A DNA stretch of 64,000 nt from contig OY856412.1 of assembly GCA_963693085.1 (NCBI GenBank), forward strand, positions 1,061,284,744-1,061,348,743, in the 5' to 3' direction. Made by a program: the position numbers and the translations under genes. Each line of letters opens with the position of its first letter. Position 1 is the stretch's first letter. The DNA is from Alisma plantago-aquatica (lineage: Eukaryota; Streptophyta; Magnoliopsida; Alismatales; Alismataceae). The notes beneath the pieces are model-generated. The model was not told the DNA's origin, ran no database searches, and worked only from the letters and a program-made list of their open reading frames with translations. Of this stretch, positions 48,518-61,178 are shown piece after piece.

Positions 48518-51109
48518 GACTCGACGGTGATGACATGGATTCTCAACAACAGCATTGAGAAAATCAGTGTCGCCCTGCTTCACCTGCCTACGGCGAAACA
48601 GATGTGGGATCAGCTCGCTGGCACATACTCGCATAGCCAGAACCCCAAGAAGGTTTTTGACATCACCAAGCAGCTGGGACGTCTACAATTTACGGGGTCG
48701 GACATTGTGGATTACTTTTCTGCCTTTACTGGATTGTAGGGGGAGTTGGAGTCCTATCACCCCCTACCCACGGACCTGGCCATCATGCAGTGTCAACGCC
48801 AGGAGCTACAGTTAGTCCAATTCCTGTGTGGACTGCCAGAGTCCTATGTTGGTGTAGTGGATCAGATCTTGGCGAGTGACCCTCTTCCGTGACTGCAGAC
48901 TGCCTACAAGCGCCTTCAGCGCCTGACTTCTTCGTCACCATCACTGTCTACTGATGTTGGGGAATCCACTGCCCTTGCTGCCATGTCGGGCCGTGGCCGC
49001 GATCGTGGTCGTGGTCGTTCTACTGATAGCCGCCCTCCCCTGAGTGCAGGACGAGGACGTGCTACTTCAGGTTGTGGGGCCCCTTTTGCTGCTCCTACTG
49101 CTGCTGCACGTTCTCAGACAAGACAACACGTTTGTACTTTCTGTGGCCGGTCCAACCATATCGAAGAAAAATGCTGGGAGAAATATGGTAAACCGGTGTG
49201 GGCCAATGTGGCCGCTGACTGTACTACGGTTGCATCTGAGGGAGCGACTCAGCCTACTGAGACTGACTCTTCGAGTGCGACTGCAGACTTCATCCGTGCT
49301 GAGGTGGAACGTCTGTTACTTGAACGCTTTGGCTCATCGTCTACTGCATCGACTAGTGGCGTTCATGCTGCCACTTATTCTGGTTATGACACTGCCTTCC
49401 TGAGTAAATTTTCATCTAGTACTGGTAATACTAAATGGGTTATAGACTCGGGTGCTTCTTCTCATATTTTTGGCAATAGAGCTTTATTCAGACATTTATC
49501 TAAACCTGTTAGTAATTCATCTTTTATGCTTGCTGATGGATCCAAGTGTAACGACCGATAAACAAATCGTTACTGATTAAGCGGAATTAAACATTAACAA
49601 CGGATTAACAAAAATCACTAAAAATTAAAACCTTTTTGCAAAGAGATCCAAACATAGGAAAACTCTTTCATCAAGAACCAATGTACAACATTTACATCCT
49701 GGTTCATAAGTACATAACTTGTACCATCTCTTCTCGAGGATTACAAACATCAACTGCCCTATTAACATTATATACAGACAGCATAAGAACCTCGAGGCAT
49801 CAAGCCAAAATCTCAGATTGATTCATTAAAAGAACTAACTACTAACTCTGAGGACCTGAGAGTACAGAGATGACACATAGGACTACTATCTATATGACTT
49901 GACAGACAGTATCTCCACCTGAGATCTCACTGTTGTCCCTGTTGTTGCTGTCCTTCCTCTGCTGTAGGGATTTCTATTTCTTGTCCGCGTCCACCTAAAA
50001 ATGTTGGTTCCCACGGGGGTGAGACAATTGAAAATTGCCCCAGCGAGAGATATAACTCTCCGCCAAAACATTATTATTGCATTTTATTAAAATAAAACTG
50101 AGCAGGAAAATCTTATATATTTAACAGCAAATGAATCACTGTATGAACAAAGTAAAGTAATCTCCTTTCCTAAGGAGGACATTGCATCTACCCATGGTAG
50201 AGTTGTAATTCATTCATCTACTTGCAATGAATGTAAAGAGATATAAATAACAATCACACTTATGCCCTGAGGAGATGAGGTATACCGCTCATACTCCAAC
50301 CGACCATTGCGAAGTCAAAATCGGTACCATACAAGGTCAATGGAAGAGTCGGATTCCCATGACCTCCCACATCTCGGTCAGTGCGAGACCACATGCAGGA
50401 CATCGTGTGTCTCTACTAAATAGCTTTCCAAGGTATACTGGCAACTTCGCTACAGATTTACAGCGGCGACTACACTCTCATCGCCAATCGAGAGATTTAA
50501 TGTTTATCTCATATCGATCCGACATTAATATTATTGGGAGATTTGTGATACATCCATCCCAACATTGGGAGATTCGTGATACATCCATCCCGACACATAT
50601 AATGAAGGATTGAGAGATTTAATGGTTATCTCCATCAATTCCTTCATTAGGGCGTAAGGATATTTTCGCCCATCACCCCCACATATTCAAAAATATGCGA
50701 TGTTGGGGCTATGCCGCGGAGCAACCCGTTTCACCATCACCAAATTACTGACGATGATGGATCTATGGTCAGGGCTCTACATGATATGATTTCACTTGAT
50801 TAATTAAGTACATTAGCATATTCTTTTAGCATCAGTCAAGTTCTCAAACAGGAATTATTATGACGAATGCTACAAAGAAACATGTAAGCTCTTATCAATT
50901 GCTTTACCAGAACTTATAATACATTGGGGTCTTAATCCCTTATCTCATCACTTGAAAGTTCACATCTCACAGCAACACCATTATCTTATCAAATCTGGGT
51001 ATTCATACCCTCAGTTCATCACTAATCGTTGTTACCACTCGTTAGGTAACTATTACCTCTAAGTCCTCAGACCGAGGTATACATGATACTTATTGCACAA
51101 GCATCTCAC

Positions 51110-51315
51110 ATGGCTCACCAGGCCACTGCACATCTTGTCACCTCTTATTGGGCAACAATTAATATAATGGCTCATAAGGCTCATGCACATTTTGTTACTT
51201 CTACTAAGCAACAACAACATATTGGCACACAAGGCCAATACACATCTTATTACCTCTTACTTAGCAACAATAACATATTGGCATATAAGGCCAATGTACA
51301 TCTTATAATACAAGA
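51110..51315. repeat. 56-bp tandem repeat in D LTR, about 3.6 copies
   Basis: Units begin TGGCTCACCAGG, TGGCTCATAAGG, TGGCACACAAGG and TGGCATATAAGG at 51111, 51168, 51223 and 51279. T1 LTRs have fewer, less regular copies near 23690-23770. Confidence 0.75.
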
Positions 51316-51541
51316 GTAACACCTTTATTCCCTTAATAGGGTTAGGGTTTACTATTCACATCAAATTCGGGTTTCTCATATCCCATTTCACATTATTTAG
51401 GGTTTCATGTTCATATTATCAATCCAACCCTAATATATTGCTCCACTCCTCTAGGAGCATCTTTTGATATCACAAGTATTCACTCATGCTTATTACTCTC
51501 ATCATATATCATTTAAGGATTATTAATACAAGGTATGAGAT

Positions 51542-51730
51542 TCTAGAAGTTGTGGCTAATTGTCTTATTATTGAGATGATTAAAAATAGAGTACAGGGTT
51601 CTCTTTTATAAGACAAGAGAAAGACACAAGGTTTAGATATAACCCATGTGGGATAAAACAAGACATAGGAATAACAAAGAAAAGAGAAAAATAGACTAAG
51701 TAAAAAAGCAGGAAAGTTTATATACTAATA
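51542..51730 (-). repeat. Copia C 3' LTR
   Basis: 189 bp. TATA-centred inverted repeat TTCTCTT/AAGAGAA at 51599-51621. Confidence 0.96.
51599..51621 (-). promoter_or_regulatory. TATA-centred inverted repeat in Copia C LTR
   Basis: A perfect 7-bp stem around ttataagac; an identical copy is at 56718-56740. Confidence 0.65.
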
Positions 51731-51737
51731 CTCCCCC

Positions 51738-54700
51738 TCAAGCTGGAGCGTAGATGTCTAGCATGCCCAGCTTGGATGTCATAGCAGTGAACCTCGTCTT
51801 TGGTAGAATCTTTGTGAAGATGTCAGCCACCTGATCAGATGTATGAATGTAGGGAGTAGAGATTTGGCCCGATAGAACAGCTTCGCGAACGAAATGACAA
51901 TCCACCTCAATGTGCTTGGTCCGCTCATGGAAGTTAGGATTACTAGCAATGAAGGTAGCTGCTTTGTTGTCACAATACATTGGAATAGGAGACAAATCAG
52001 AAATGCCAAAGTCCTTCAGCAAGCTCCTAATCCAGAACAGTTCACAGGTAGTGTGTGCCATGGCACGATACTCAGCTTCAGCACTAGAGCGAGCAACTAC
52101 AGACTGCTTCTTGCTTCACCAAGTGACAAGGTTACCTCCCACAAAGGTACAGTAGCCAAAAGTAGAGCGACGATCAACCTTGCTGCCAGCATAATCAGAG
52201 TTAGAATAGCCAAGGAGTTTGCAATGCCCATGTTTCTTATAAAGCAGACCTTTTCCAGGAGAACTTTTCAGATATTTCAGAATATGGCAGACAGCATCCC
52301 AATGGCATTGTCGAGGTTTATCCAAGTAGCGACTAACCAGCCCAACCGCAGCAGTAATATCAGCCCGTGTAACAGTAAGATAGATGAGTTTACCAACCAT
52401 TCTTCGATACTGCTGATTGTCAGGATAAGCAGGAGAATCCTCATCATCCCAGTCGGTGTTTGGATCCAGAGGTGTGCTAGCAGGTTTAGCACCTAGAAGA
52501 CCAGTTTTAGATAGGAGGTCCAGAACATACTTCCGCTGAGATAAGCAGAGACCAGAAGAAGACCGGGACACCTCTATCCCAAGAAAATACCGTAGCGAGC
52601 CGAGATCCTTGGTGACAAAGTGTTTCTCCAGATAGCACTTTGTTGACTGAATACCAGCAAGATCACTTCCGGAAAGAATAATGCCGTCAACATAAACAAT
52701 AAGGATAACAATACCCGCAGAAGTATTTTTCACAAAAACAGAATGATCAGACTGGGAGCGTCGGAAAGAAAATTTCTGAAGAATATTGCTGAGCTTGTCA
52801 AACCAAGCTTTGGGGCTCTGTTTTAAGCCATAAATAGCCTTTTTCAGCCTGTAGACTTTAGAAGACTCCCCCTGACACACAAAACCGGGGGGTTGTGACA
52901 TGTATACTTCTTCATGAAGATCACCATACAGGAAAGCATTCTTTACATCAAGCTGATACAGAGGCCAGTCAGAATTTATAGCAACAGAAATCAGAATTCT
53001 CACAGAGTTCAGGCGCGCTACTGGAGAAAAAGTCTCGAAGTAGTCAACTCCATAGGTCTGTGTATACCCCTTTGCCACAAGTCTCGCCTTAAGCCGTTCA
53101 ACAGTACCGTCTGGCTGGTATTTGACAGTGAAGACCCATCGGCAACCAACTGGAGAGCAGGCAGCAGGTGGATCAACAAGGGCCCATGTATTACGTTCTG
53201 TAAGGGCCTTCATTTCTTCTTCCATAGCCTGACGCCATGCAGGATGTCTAAGAGCCTGAGCAGCATTTTTAGGTACAGATATAGCAGAAAGAGCCGCAGT
53301 GAAGTTAGCAAAATTAGTACCCAGATTAGCAGTAGAGCAGAAATTCCCAATCGGATGCATAGTGCACGTTCTTGTCCCTTTCCGCAAACTAATAGGAATA
53401 TCAAGATCAGAAAATACCTGCGGAGGTGTTTGATCTGACACAGAGGAAGAGGACGATGGAGAGGCCATAGAGGGAGCTGTCGGCTTTGGTCTTCTGTGAT
53501 AAACTTTCAGAGGTGGCTTTTCAATCGGAGCATCAGAAGTATCAGGTAAATCATCCACCACAGGTAAAGGCGTGTCTACTAGTAAATCTGAAGTGAGCGC
53601 AGAACCAGCCGAAGAATAGAAAGGCATATGCTCAAAAAATACCACATCCACAGATACAAACCACTTTTTAGAAATAGGATCATAGCATCGGTACCCCTTT
53701 TGAGTGCGAGAGTACCCTAGGAAAATACACTTAGTCGCTCTAGGATCCAATTTAGTAAGGCCTGGCCGAAGATTCTTAACAAAACATGTGCTCCCAAATA
53801 TGCGAGGCGGGACAGAAAAAAGAGATGCATCGGGAAACAGAATCTGAAAAGGAATCTGATTGTCGAGCACAGAGGATGGCATGCGGTTAATAAGATAACA
53901 GGCAGTGGCTATCGCCTCGGGCCAAAAAACCTGGGGAACATGGTAGTGAAAAAGAAGAGTACGAGCAACTTCGAGAAGATGACGATTCTTGCGTTCAGCG
54001 ACACCGTTTTGTTGTGGGATATAAGCAAAGGAAGTTTGGTGGATGGTGCCATGACGACGACAAAAGGAGCTAACAGAGGTTTGCATGAATTCCAATGCAT
54101 TATCAGTGCGAAAAATTTTGATAGGCTTAGCAAATTGAGTGCGGATCTCAGCAAAAAATTCAGTAATTTTTTCAAGGATAGTAGATCTATCTTTAAGCAA
54201 AAATAGCCATGTTGTTCTAGAAAAATCATCAATGAAGCTCAGAAAATATTTAAAACCAGAAGTGCTTGCCACAGAACATGGACCCCAAACGTCAGCATGT
54301 ATAATATCAAAAGGTGCTTTAGAACTGATACAAAGTTTTTTGGAAAAGGTAGCACGAGTCTGCTTGCCAAGCTGACATGTCTCACAATGAAAATCAGAAC
54401 TAACTATATCTGGTAACATGACTTTTAACTTTGCAACAGAAGGATGTCCCAATCTATAATGCCACTGGATGTCTGCCACGGATGATGTCAAATATGCAGC
54501 TGTCTTTGGCTCGTCCAAGTAGTAGAGTCCATCCGGTCCCTCATGGCCTGAACCAATCGTCATCCTCGTGCGCAGATCCTGAAACAAAACACCATCCGGA
54601 TCAAACGTAATTGAGCAACGAAGGCTCTTCACAGTTTTACTGACAGAGAGTAAATTAATAGGAAATTTTGGGACATAAAGCGTGGAGCGCAGAGGCAGAC

Positions 54701-55859
54701 TACCAGTAGGGCAAATATCACCAATGCCAGTAACAGGTGATTTAGAACCATCAGCTAAAGTAACAGGAGGTATAAAAGAAGTCTTGTGCAGTTTAGAGAA
54801 TAAATCAGGATTGCCAGATATATGAGAAGCCGCACCAGAGTCAATCACCCAGGAGTTTTTACCAGTCGTAGTCAGAAGTGCGGCACTACCAGCATTTGAA
54901 TCCTCAGTAGAAGACGCCAGACGAGCTTGTAGCAATTTTTCAAATTCCGAGCGGATCCAGTCAGCTGTCGGCGGAGCAGGATCAGTCTGATCAGAAGCCA
55001 CTTTATTGGCCCAGTCAGGTTTGCCATATTTGATCCAGCAACGATCTTCAGTATGGTTGGTGCGCTTGCAATGAGTGCAGTAGCGGGACTCAACAGGATC
55101 AGTTCCAGAGCCACAACCAGGAGCAGAAAAACGTCCTCTGCGGCCACGACCTCTGCCACGACCGCGACCACGAAAGGAATCACCAGAGCGGACAGCGAGA
55201 GCTGCACCATCAGAAGAGTCAGGCACAGGCTAGGACACAGAAGGTAGACGCTGGACCCTTTTGAGTACATCGCGGAGAGTGGGTAAAGGGTCGCTGGAGA
55301 GAATCTGGTCCACAACACCAGTAAAGGAAGCAGGTAGGCCCGCGAGGAACTGAACTAACATAAGTTCGTTCCGCTGTCGATTAAGTTCATCAATGTCAGT
55401 AGAAAGGGGATGATACACCTGCAACTCATCCCAGAGGGCACAGCAGGAGTTGTAGTAATCCTCGACCGAATCAGTAGTAGAATACTCCAGTTTGGCAAGT
55501 TGTTTGAAGATCTCAAAGACCTTCTTAGGATTTTGTTGGTGCGAGTAAACATGGGAGAGTTGCTCCCACATTTCTTTGGCAGTATGAAGACGGAGAAGGG
55601 ACTGGTTGATCTTTGCTTCAGCGCTGTTGACCATCCATGTCATGACCCCATAGTCCTCCTTGGACCAGAGATCATAGGCTTGTTTCGTCTTCTCGTCAGC
55701 ATCATGAGCAGGAAGAGACGGACCCTTTGTAGTCAGATGAGAGTAGCGACCTTGAGATTTAACATACAACTCAAAGGAGGCAGCCCATAGGTGATAGTTG
55801 GAACTATCCAGCTTCACCGTAGTAACACAGAGAGTGCGAGGAAGATCTGAAGTCGCCAT
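51738..55859 (-). pseudogene. Copia C gag-pol polyprotein, two stops and lost catalytic residues
   Basis: One minus-strand frame of about 1373 codons from MATSDLPRTLC (55859; an upstream in-frame ATG exists at 55973). Gag has VTTVKLDSSNYHLWAA and QQNPKKVFEIF. TAG at 55230-55232 replaces a Gln codon kept in Copia A. Then the zinc knuckle CTHCKRTNHTEDRC, protease WVIDSGAASHIS, integrase zinc region and core (HADVWGP, FRTDNALEF, QQNGVAERKNRH), and reverse transcriptase QLDVKNAFLYGDL. The catalytic box reads YVDG instead of YVDD (GGC for GAC, near 52690). RNase H has GYSNSDYAG with Asn for the first Asp (near 52205), and TGA at 52116-52118 replaces CGA (Arg). The frame ends LGMLDIYAPA at 51738. 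Apart from these four changes it is uninterrupted. Confidence 0.95.
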
Positions 55860-56660
55860 CGAACCAAGTAGAAACAAGCAGGAGCACGGGCGCAGATAAC
55901 AGCAGGCGTCAGCAGAGGGCAGCAGTAGAAGTCCAACACATGGACTAGCAGTAGTAGTAGGTAGGAGATCCAATCATGGATCTCAGAAGACCCTCACGGG
56001 GCAGAAAGGAAGAGCAGGACCTACGCCAACATGGAGGAAAGATCACTCCACCATGAGGCGCAGGCAGGAAGAGGTGAAAAAAAGATTTACTCCTTCAACG
56101 TGCCAGAACTGGAAAAGACCGGGCTGTACGTAGCGTTGTCGGAAACTGAACGGAGGCCGGAAAAGGAGCCTTTAGCCGGACGAGATGGTGAGCAAAGGTG
56201 TAGAGAAGATGGGAAGAGGAGAAGGGAGGATAGGGTGGGTGCTCGGAGTGGCGGAAATAGGCGGTGGTGGGGCTATGGTGGCGGCGGCAGGTAGGTGGAG
56301 GCGGCGGGCAGCAGAGGGTGCTGCTGGAAAAGGAGGAAGAAGAGGGGGCTGCGGTGGAGAAGAGAGGAAGAGAAGGGGTGGGCGGTGAGGGAGAAAGGTA
56401 GGGATGGGCCTGTTGTGGTGGAGGCGGCACCAGGGAGGGTGCAAGGCGGCGGCACCAGGGAGGGTGCAAGGCGGCGGCACCAGGGAGGGTGCAAGGCGGC
56501 GGCACCAGGGAGGGTGCAAGGCGGCGGCGGCAGACCAAGGGTGGCGGCGGCGGCGGCTGCTGTGCGGCGCAGCATGGAGGAAAGGGAAAGGGTGGCGGCT
56601 AGGGTAGATGGGAGGGAAAGAAGGATTAGGGTTAGGGAGGATCGGGAGGCTCTGATACCA
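55860..56660 (-). other. Copia C leader and primer-binding site
   Basis: Untranslated leader, purine/GC-rich on the plus strand between 56150 and 56640. It contains the 25-bp minisatellite and ends at the primer-binding site 56649-56660. Confidence 0.75.
56427..56526. repeat. 25-bp minisatellite, four copies, in Copia C leader
   Basis: Unit GCACCAGGGAGGGTGCAAGG plus CGGCG, four near-identical copies at 56427, 56452, 56477 and 56502. 25 is not a multiple of three, and the proline-rich frames read across it are not credible proteins. Confidence 0.92.
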
Positions 56661-56849
56661 TCTAGAAGTTGTGGCTAATTGTCTTATTATTGAGATGATT
56701 AAAAATAGAGTACAGGGTTCTCTTTTATAAGACAAGAGAAAGACACAAGGTTTAGATATAACCCATGTGGGATAAAACAAGACATAGGAATAACAAAGAA
56801 AAGAGAAAAATAGACTAAGTAAAAAAGCAGGAAAGTCTATATACTAATA
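56661..56849 (-). repeat. Copia C 5' LTR
   Basis: 189 bp, one base different from 51542-51730. Target copy gagat follows. Confidence 0.96.
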
Positions 56850-56854
56850 GAGAT

Positions 56855-59800
56855 CATCTCTCATCCTTAACATGGTATGATTACATCATACTTATTAGTT
56901 TGGCTTAACCCCTTTCTCAAGATATATTAGCCTATACTTATCAAAGTATATCAAACTCGTTACAATTTTATTGTAACAACCACATAACACACTTCATGTG
57001 TTTCTTATTCAAGAATATTGAATTGAGATGCATCAAAGTATATCAACCCTGAAATGCTAAATGTGATATCTGTCAATTCTTGATGTATCATTTTCTTTAT
57101 TACTTCTAACTTTCTTGAGCTTATCAACTTATCTTGTATTAAGGTATTTCCCCATCTTAATACTTTCATCCTCTAACCTATCACTTTTATCATAAAGTGC
57201 ATAGGTCACACATAAGAATTGTCCAACTATCTTCAATGATATGGACTCATCTCAGGTTAAGGCATTGCTTACTATAAGGTTGCCTAATATCAACTACTTG
57301 ATATTTTTCACCTTTATAGTATTATCCCTTATTTTATCGTTAGGGATTCTCTCATACCATTAGGGTTATGGTTTATCATCATATTGCCCAAAATTAGGGT
57401 TTCACATACTATCACCCTATATTAGGGTTTCACATGGCATCACCCTGGATTAGGGTTTTCTATTCATCCCAATTAGGATTTCACATTCCATTACCCATAG
57501 TTAGGATTTCTCATGTTTTTACCCTTGATTAGGGTTACATCTTTACCCTAGATTAGGGTTAAGGTTCATCAATCTTCTCGATTAGGGTTTCATGATCTCT
57601 TCATCAAAGATCATACCCTAAATTCATAGTTTATTCATATTGAAGGTGTTGAGGCTTATCCATTGCATGATTATCCTACATCTATGGATTCCTCTCTCTC
57701 TCATCCCCTCTAGGATATTGACTATGTCAAGCTTGGTTAGATTAGGTCAACCAACCCTTTAATTAAATACATTCAATTAGGGTTGACATAGTGTATTCAA
57801 ATATTGCTTATTTAAGCTTCAAGGATTAACTCACCTAAGGTTACCAATCACTTGGTACCTTAAAGGTACAACCCTAGTGATTACCTTTGAGATAAATCAG
57901 TAACAATTATAGGGTCAATTGATCCTTTATCACAATAAGTTTTCAATTGATATGATCACATTGAATCACTAAACGTTCTTGACCCCTTTACTCTCTAAAC
58001 GGTTTAAAACCATTTGGGCAAGAAGTGTGTTGAAATTGATTGGACTTGGGTCTCCAAATGGTTTGAGACCGTTTGGACCCAAATGGTCTTAAGACCGTTT
58101 GGCCCAAACCCTCTCAAAACCGAATGGACCAACAAGGTCTTTCAACACTTAAACAATTCAAGGTTTCAATCGATGAACCAACTATCAATTAAATCCTTGA
58201 TTCATTCATCAATTGAACTATTGAATCATCTTTCAATTGGACCATCAATTAGGGTTTTGAACCCAATTGAACTAGGATTTATAATCAAGAAACCTTCAAT
58301 TAGGGTTTTAAAATCAGGGAACCTTCAATGGTTAACATTGTGGAACTAATTCATTTAAAATCAATGAATCATCATCAAACTATGATATAACCTGACCCCA
58401 AACGGTGTTGAGGTCGTTTGGATGACCTCCAAACGGTCTTGAGACCGTTTTCCCCATCCATCATTGAAATTTTGTGAAATTCAATTAGGGTTTAGATCAT
58501 TAGATTGATCACCAATTGAACTATTGATTGCATTTTAATTTGCTATCTCTGGTCCTTCAATTACTCAACCATACTCAACCCTAGACCTCCAAACGGTCTT
58601 GGTTGACCTCTAAACGGTCTTGAGACCATTTGGGTGATCTCCAAATGGTCCTGAGACCGTTTGGGTTAATCAACCCAACATTTTAAATCAACCAATTGAT
58701 ATTTCAGCACTTAACCCGATTAGGGTTTGATAATTGATTAACCTTCAACTGATGAACCCTTTGAAACTAATCAATTGAATTTAATGGGTCATCAACCATC
58801 AACATCAGCCTATGAGCTCCAAACGGTCAACCATTGCAAACGGTCAATCACTCCAAACAGTTTGAAACCATTTGGTTTCTAACGGTTTGTTGAAACCGTT
58901 TAACCAATTCCAAAGAAACCGATTGGTCTCCAACTTTTAAAACCGTTTGCCTAGGATATTTTTGAGGTGTGTGCTTAGGATGATGTCATCATCATAAAGC
59001 TACGATCCTTCATATTTTTCTGTAATTTTCATGGTGGTTCTATTGATTTGATCAAGTGAATTTCAAGAAGAACAAATGATCAACAATTGATAAGGAATTG
59101 AATGCAATAACAATAGTAAGGGTTCAAGTTATAAAAACCGCCTCCAATTGAGCTTCAAAGCTTGGAGCTTCACGTCAATAATGGTGGAAGAAGCTTTTGC
59201 AACTCTCCCAAGGCTCGTCCTCAAGCTTTGGAGTGAAAATATTGGCTAGGATTGAAGATGGAGTGAAATAGAGAAGAAATCATGCATTGCTTTGTGATTT
59301 CCACCATGAATTCAAGGTGAAAGAAGGTCAAGAAGCTTACCAACAGGTTGGGGGTCGTCCTCCTGTTGCTCCAAGCTCCCTTGGTCGTTTTTGCAAGCAA
59401 GAAGTGAAAGTGGATTCGAAATTACCCCTTCACCTCATGGATAAAGGAGCATATATATGAATTTTATTGAAAATTCATTTAAGAGAGAGAAAGTAGGAAT
59501 TATCTCCTCAATTTCCTTACCACTTGCCCCCTTCTCTTCCTTAGGGACGAGGCTATCCTCTTTGCCTCTTATTCCTCTCAATTATTCATGATTTAAAGAA
59601 AAGAAAATTAAGCACCTTAACCCTTATAATAATAATATCCTAAAGTTAGTGGATATTTCTTTTTCTTTTCTTAATGTGAGTGGGTTCTCCACTCACGTAG
59701 ATATTTCCTTTGCCTTTGCAAGGCACAAGGACGTCCACACTTATAGATTTCAACCAACATTATTTTGGTTGAAGGGAAATCCAATTAATATAATTATTTT

Positions 59801-60347
59801 TGCATTAAATTGAATTAGGGTTTCAATTATGCTTAAATCTTGATTATTTTAATATCAAGATTCTCTCTCCTTCAAAGTGATACAAATGAGATGCCCCTCT
59901 CATTTTCTTTGCTCTACATGATGCCAAGAAACATTAGGGACTATTTTAAAGTGGTAATTTACATATTGAACCCTAGGTTTTGGGTAAATTGTATATTATA
60001 CCAAAACTAGGTTTTAATGCACAAGCATTGCTTTATCAGCTCTTTCTTGGTACTCAGGCTTTTTTCCAAGCCATACCTCTGCATCATCTTCATTCTCATG
60101 ATGCTTCAACACATGAGGAACATTTAATCATGTAACATTTGCAAGTTAACCCCTCAACTTGGGTAATTTGCACTTTAGTCCAAAACAAGCAAAACATTGT
60201 TTCAACATTATTCGAAAAGGACTAAAATTGAAACATAAGTTCCTCTTGAGCCTTAATTACTTTTCAAGAAATAAGAGCAGGTATATAATTAACTTTATTA
60301 AGCAAAACTTTTAGGGTTAAGGCATAACCCAGGTCAGGGATGTTACA
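56855..60347 (-). repeat. D LTR, right part (telo-box and AACGG arrays)
   Basis: Continuation of the giant LTR after Copia C. TTAGGGTTT-type motifs cluster at 57360-57590 and AACGG/CCGTT cores at 57970-58950. From 58980 it runs nearly parallel to the T1 LTRs to the terminal GGGATGTTACA. The frame at 58014-58349 is a chance reading of the array. Confidence 0.9.
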
Positions 60348-61020
60348 AATTATAAACCCCTAACAAGGATTTCGTCCCCGAAATCCAAGATAAGGAAGAC
60401 AGATATTATTTATTCATCAAACTATCTAGTCTCCTCATAACATTTCATTGTTATGGAGACACCATAAATCTTTGATCAACACAAAGTTATTCCACGCAAG
60501 TTTATCATAGAATGGTTCACATGGGACACATACTCCACTGTCCTTTTTGTTATTAACTGTGGAATTAATTCTGTGTCAGGTAACACTTTTTCTTAATTTA
60601 CAGTTTCATGTGACAGATTTTCTGAGGAGTCACCCATGCTCCTTATTTAATTCTGCATTTCACTTTTATGATCACAATTATGTCCTGTCACCCTCTTGGG
60701 ACTATAATTCTTTTCATACCTCGATTGTACCATCTCACCTGATGACACAACACTAGATTTCCATATTACTTGTACTAACTATCTTATTAGTTGTACATTC
60801 TCTTATCAAAAGGAGAGATTACTTTATTAATTAAGAACTTATCTTAAAGATATCTTCAATTGTTATGTTTATGCAAAACATAAACCCCTAACATGTGATG
60901 TTTATACTATTAAACTAATTTCATGGTTGACCATTCCAGGTAGCCAACATAAACCATTTGATATTTTTTAGATACCAGAATCTCTTTCCTTGGTATCTAT
61001 CACATGTGTTACTACTAAAT
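60348..61020. other. decayed D interior and unplaced sequence
   Basis: 60348-60390 is the polypurine region and conserved block of the Tekay interior. 60540-60610 matches the end of T1 pol. 60620-60950 is AT-rich and unrecognised. 60950-61020 may already belong to Copia E. Confidence 0.5.
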
Positions 61021-61178
61021 GAATGCCTGATAATTCTGTTACTACAACTCCACCTCTTCTTGTCTATCAGCGCAGGAACCGGGCACCTCCAGTGCAAGAA
61101 CCCCCCCCCCCAAACAAACCAATCTTCACCTCCAGAAGGTTCTGCTACACCTGAGGTAACCTCTGATCTTGATATACC
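61021..61178 (+). pseudogene. Copia E linker between integrase and RT (fragment)
   Basis: The plus strand reads PDNSVTTTPPLLVYQRRNR, then an 11-C run at 61101-61111, then, shifted by one, QTNQSSPPEGSATPEV and TSDLDIP, the usual start of the linker that precedes Copia reverse transcriptase (DLDIPI/VRKG). The homopolymer marks a likely one-base slip. Assignment to the same copy as 47168-49546 is inferred from strand and order. It ends at the F insertion. Confidence 0.7.

Larger units (their letters stand above)
51542..56849 (-). mobile_element. Copia C: young, nearly complete Copia
   Basis: 5308 bp with 189-bp LTRs that differ at one position (T at 51716, C at 56836) and a perfect target duplication gagat (51537-51541 and 56850-56854). 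On the minus strand: LTR, primer-binding site TGGTATCAGAGC (complement at 56649-56660), leader, one gag-pol frame broken only by two nonsense codons, polypurine tract (complement at 51731-51745), LTR. Same family as Copia A. LTR termini are TATTAG...TCTAGA. Confidence 0.96.
49547..60950 (-). mobile_element. D: second Tekay-like giant-LTR element (partial, host of Copia C)
   Basis: A 5.5-kb LTR (49547-51541 plus 56855-60347), homologous along its length to the T1 LTRs but clearly diverged, is split by Copia C. On the minus strand it ends ...GGTCGTTACA at 49547. At 60348-60390 it is followed by the polypurine region and the block GATTTCGGGGACGAAATCC, as in T1. About 250 bp of decayed 3' pol follow (60540-60610 matches T1 27515-27580), then unplaced sequence to about 60950. 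The second LTR and most of the interior are missing. It entered Copia E at 49546; the missing E integrase suggests a deletion accompanied or followed it. Confidence 0.8.

Noticed and set aside
56095..56780. Proline-rich frames (repeated CTLPGAAALHPPW) opposite the Copia C leader
   Set aside because: They come from a 25-bp minisatellite read in rotating frames, in an untranslated leader. No start context or homology.
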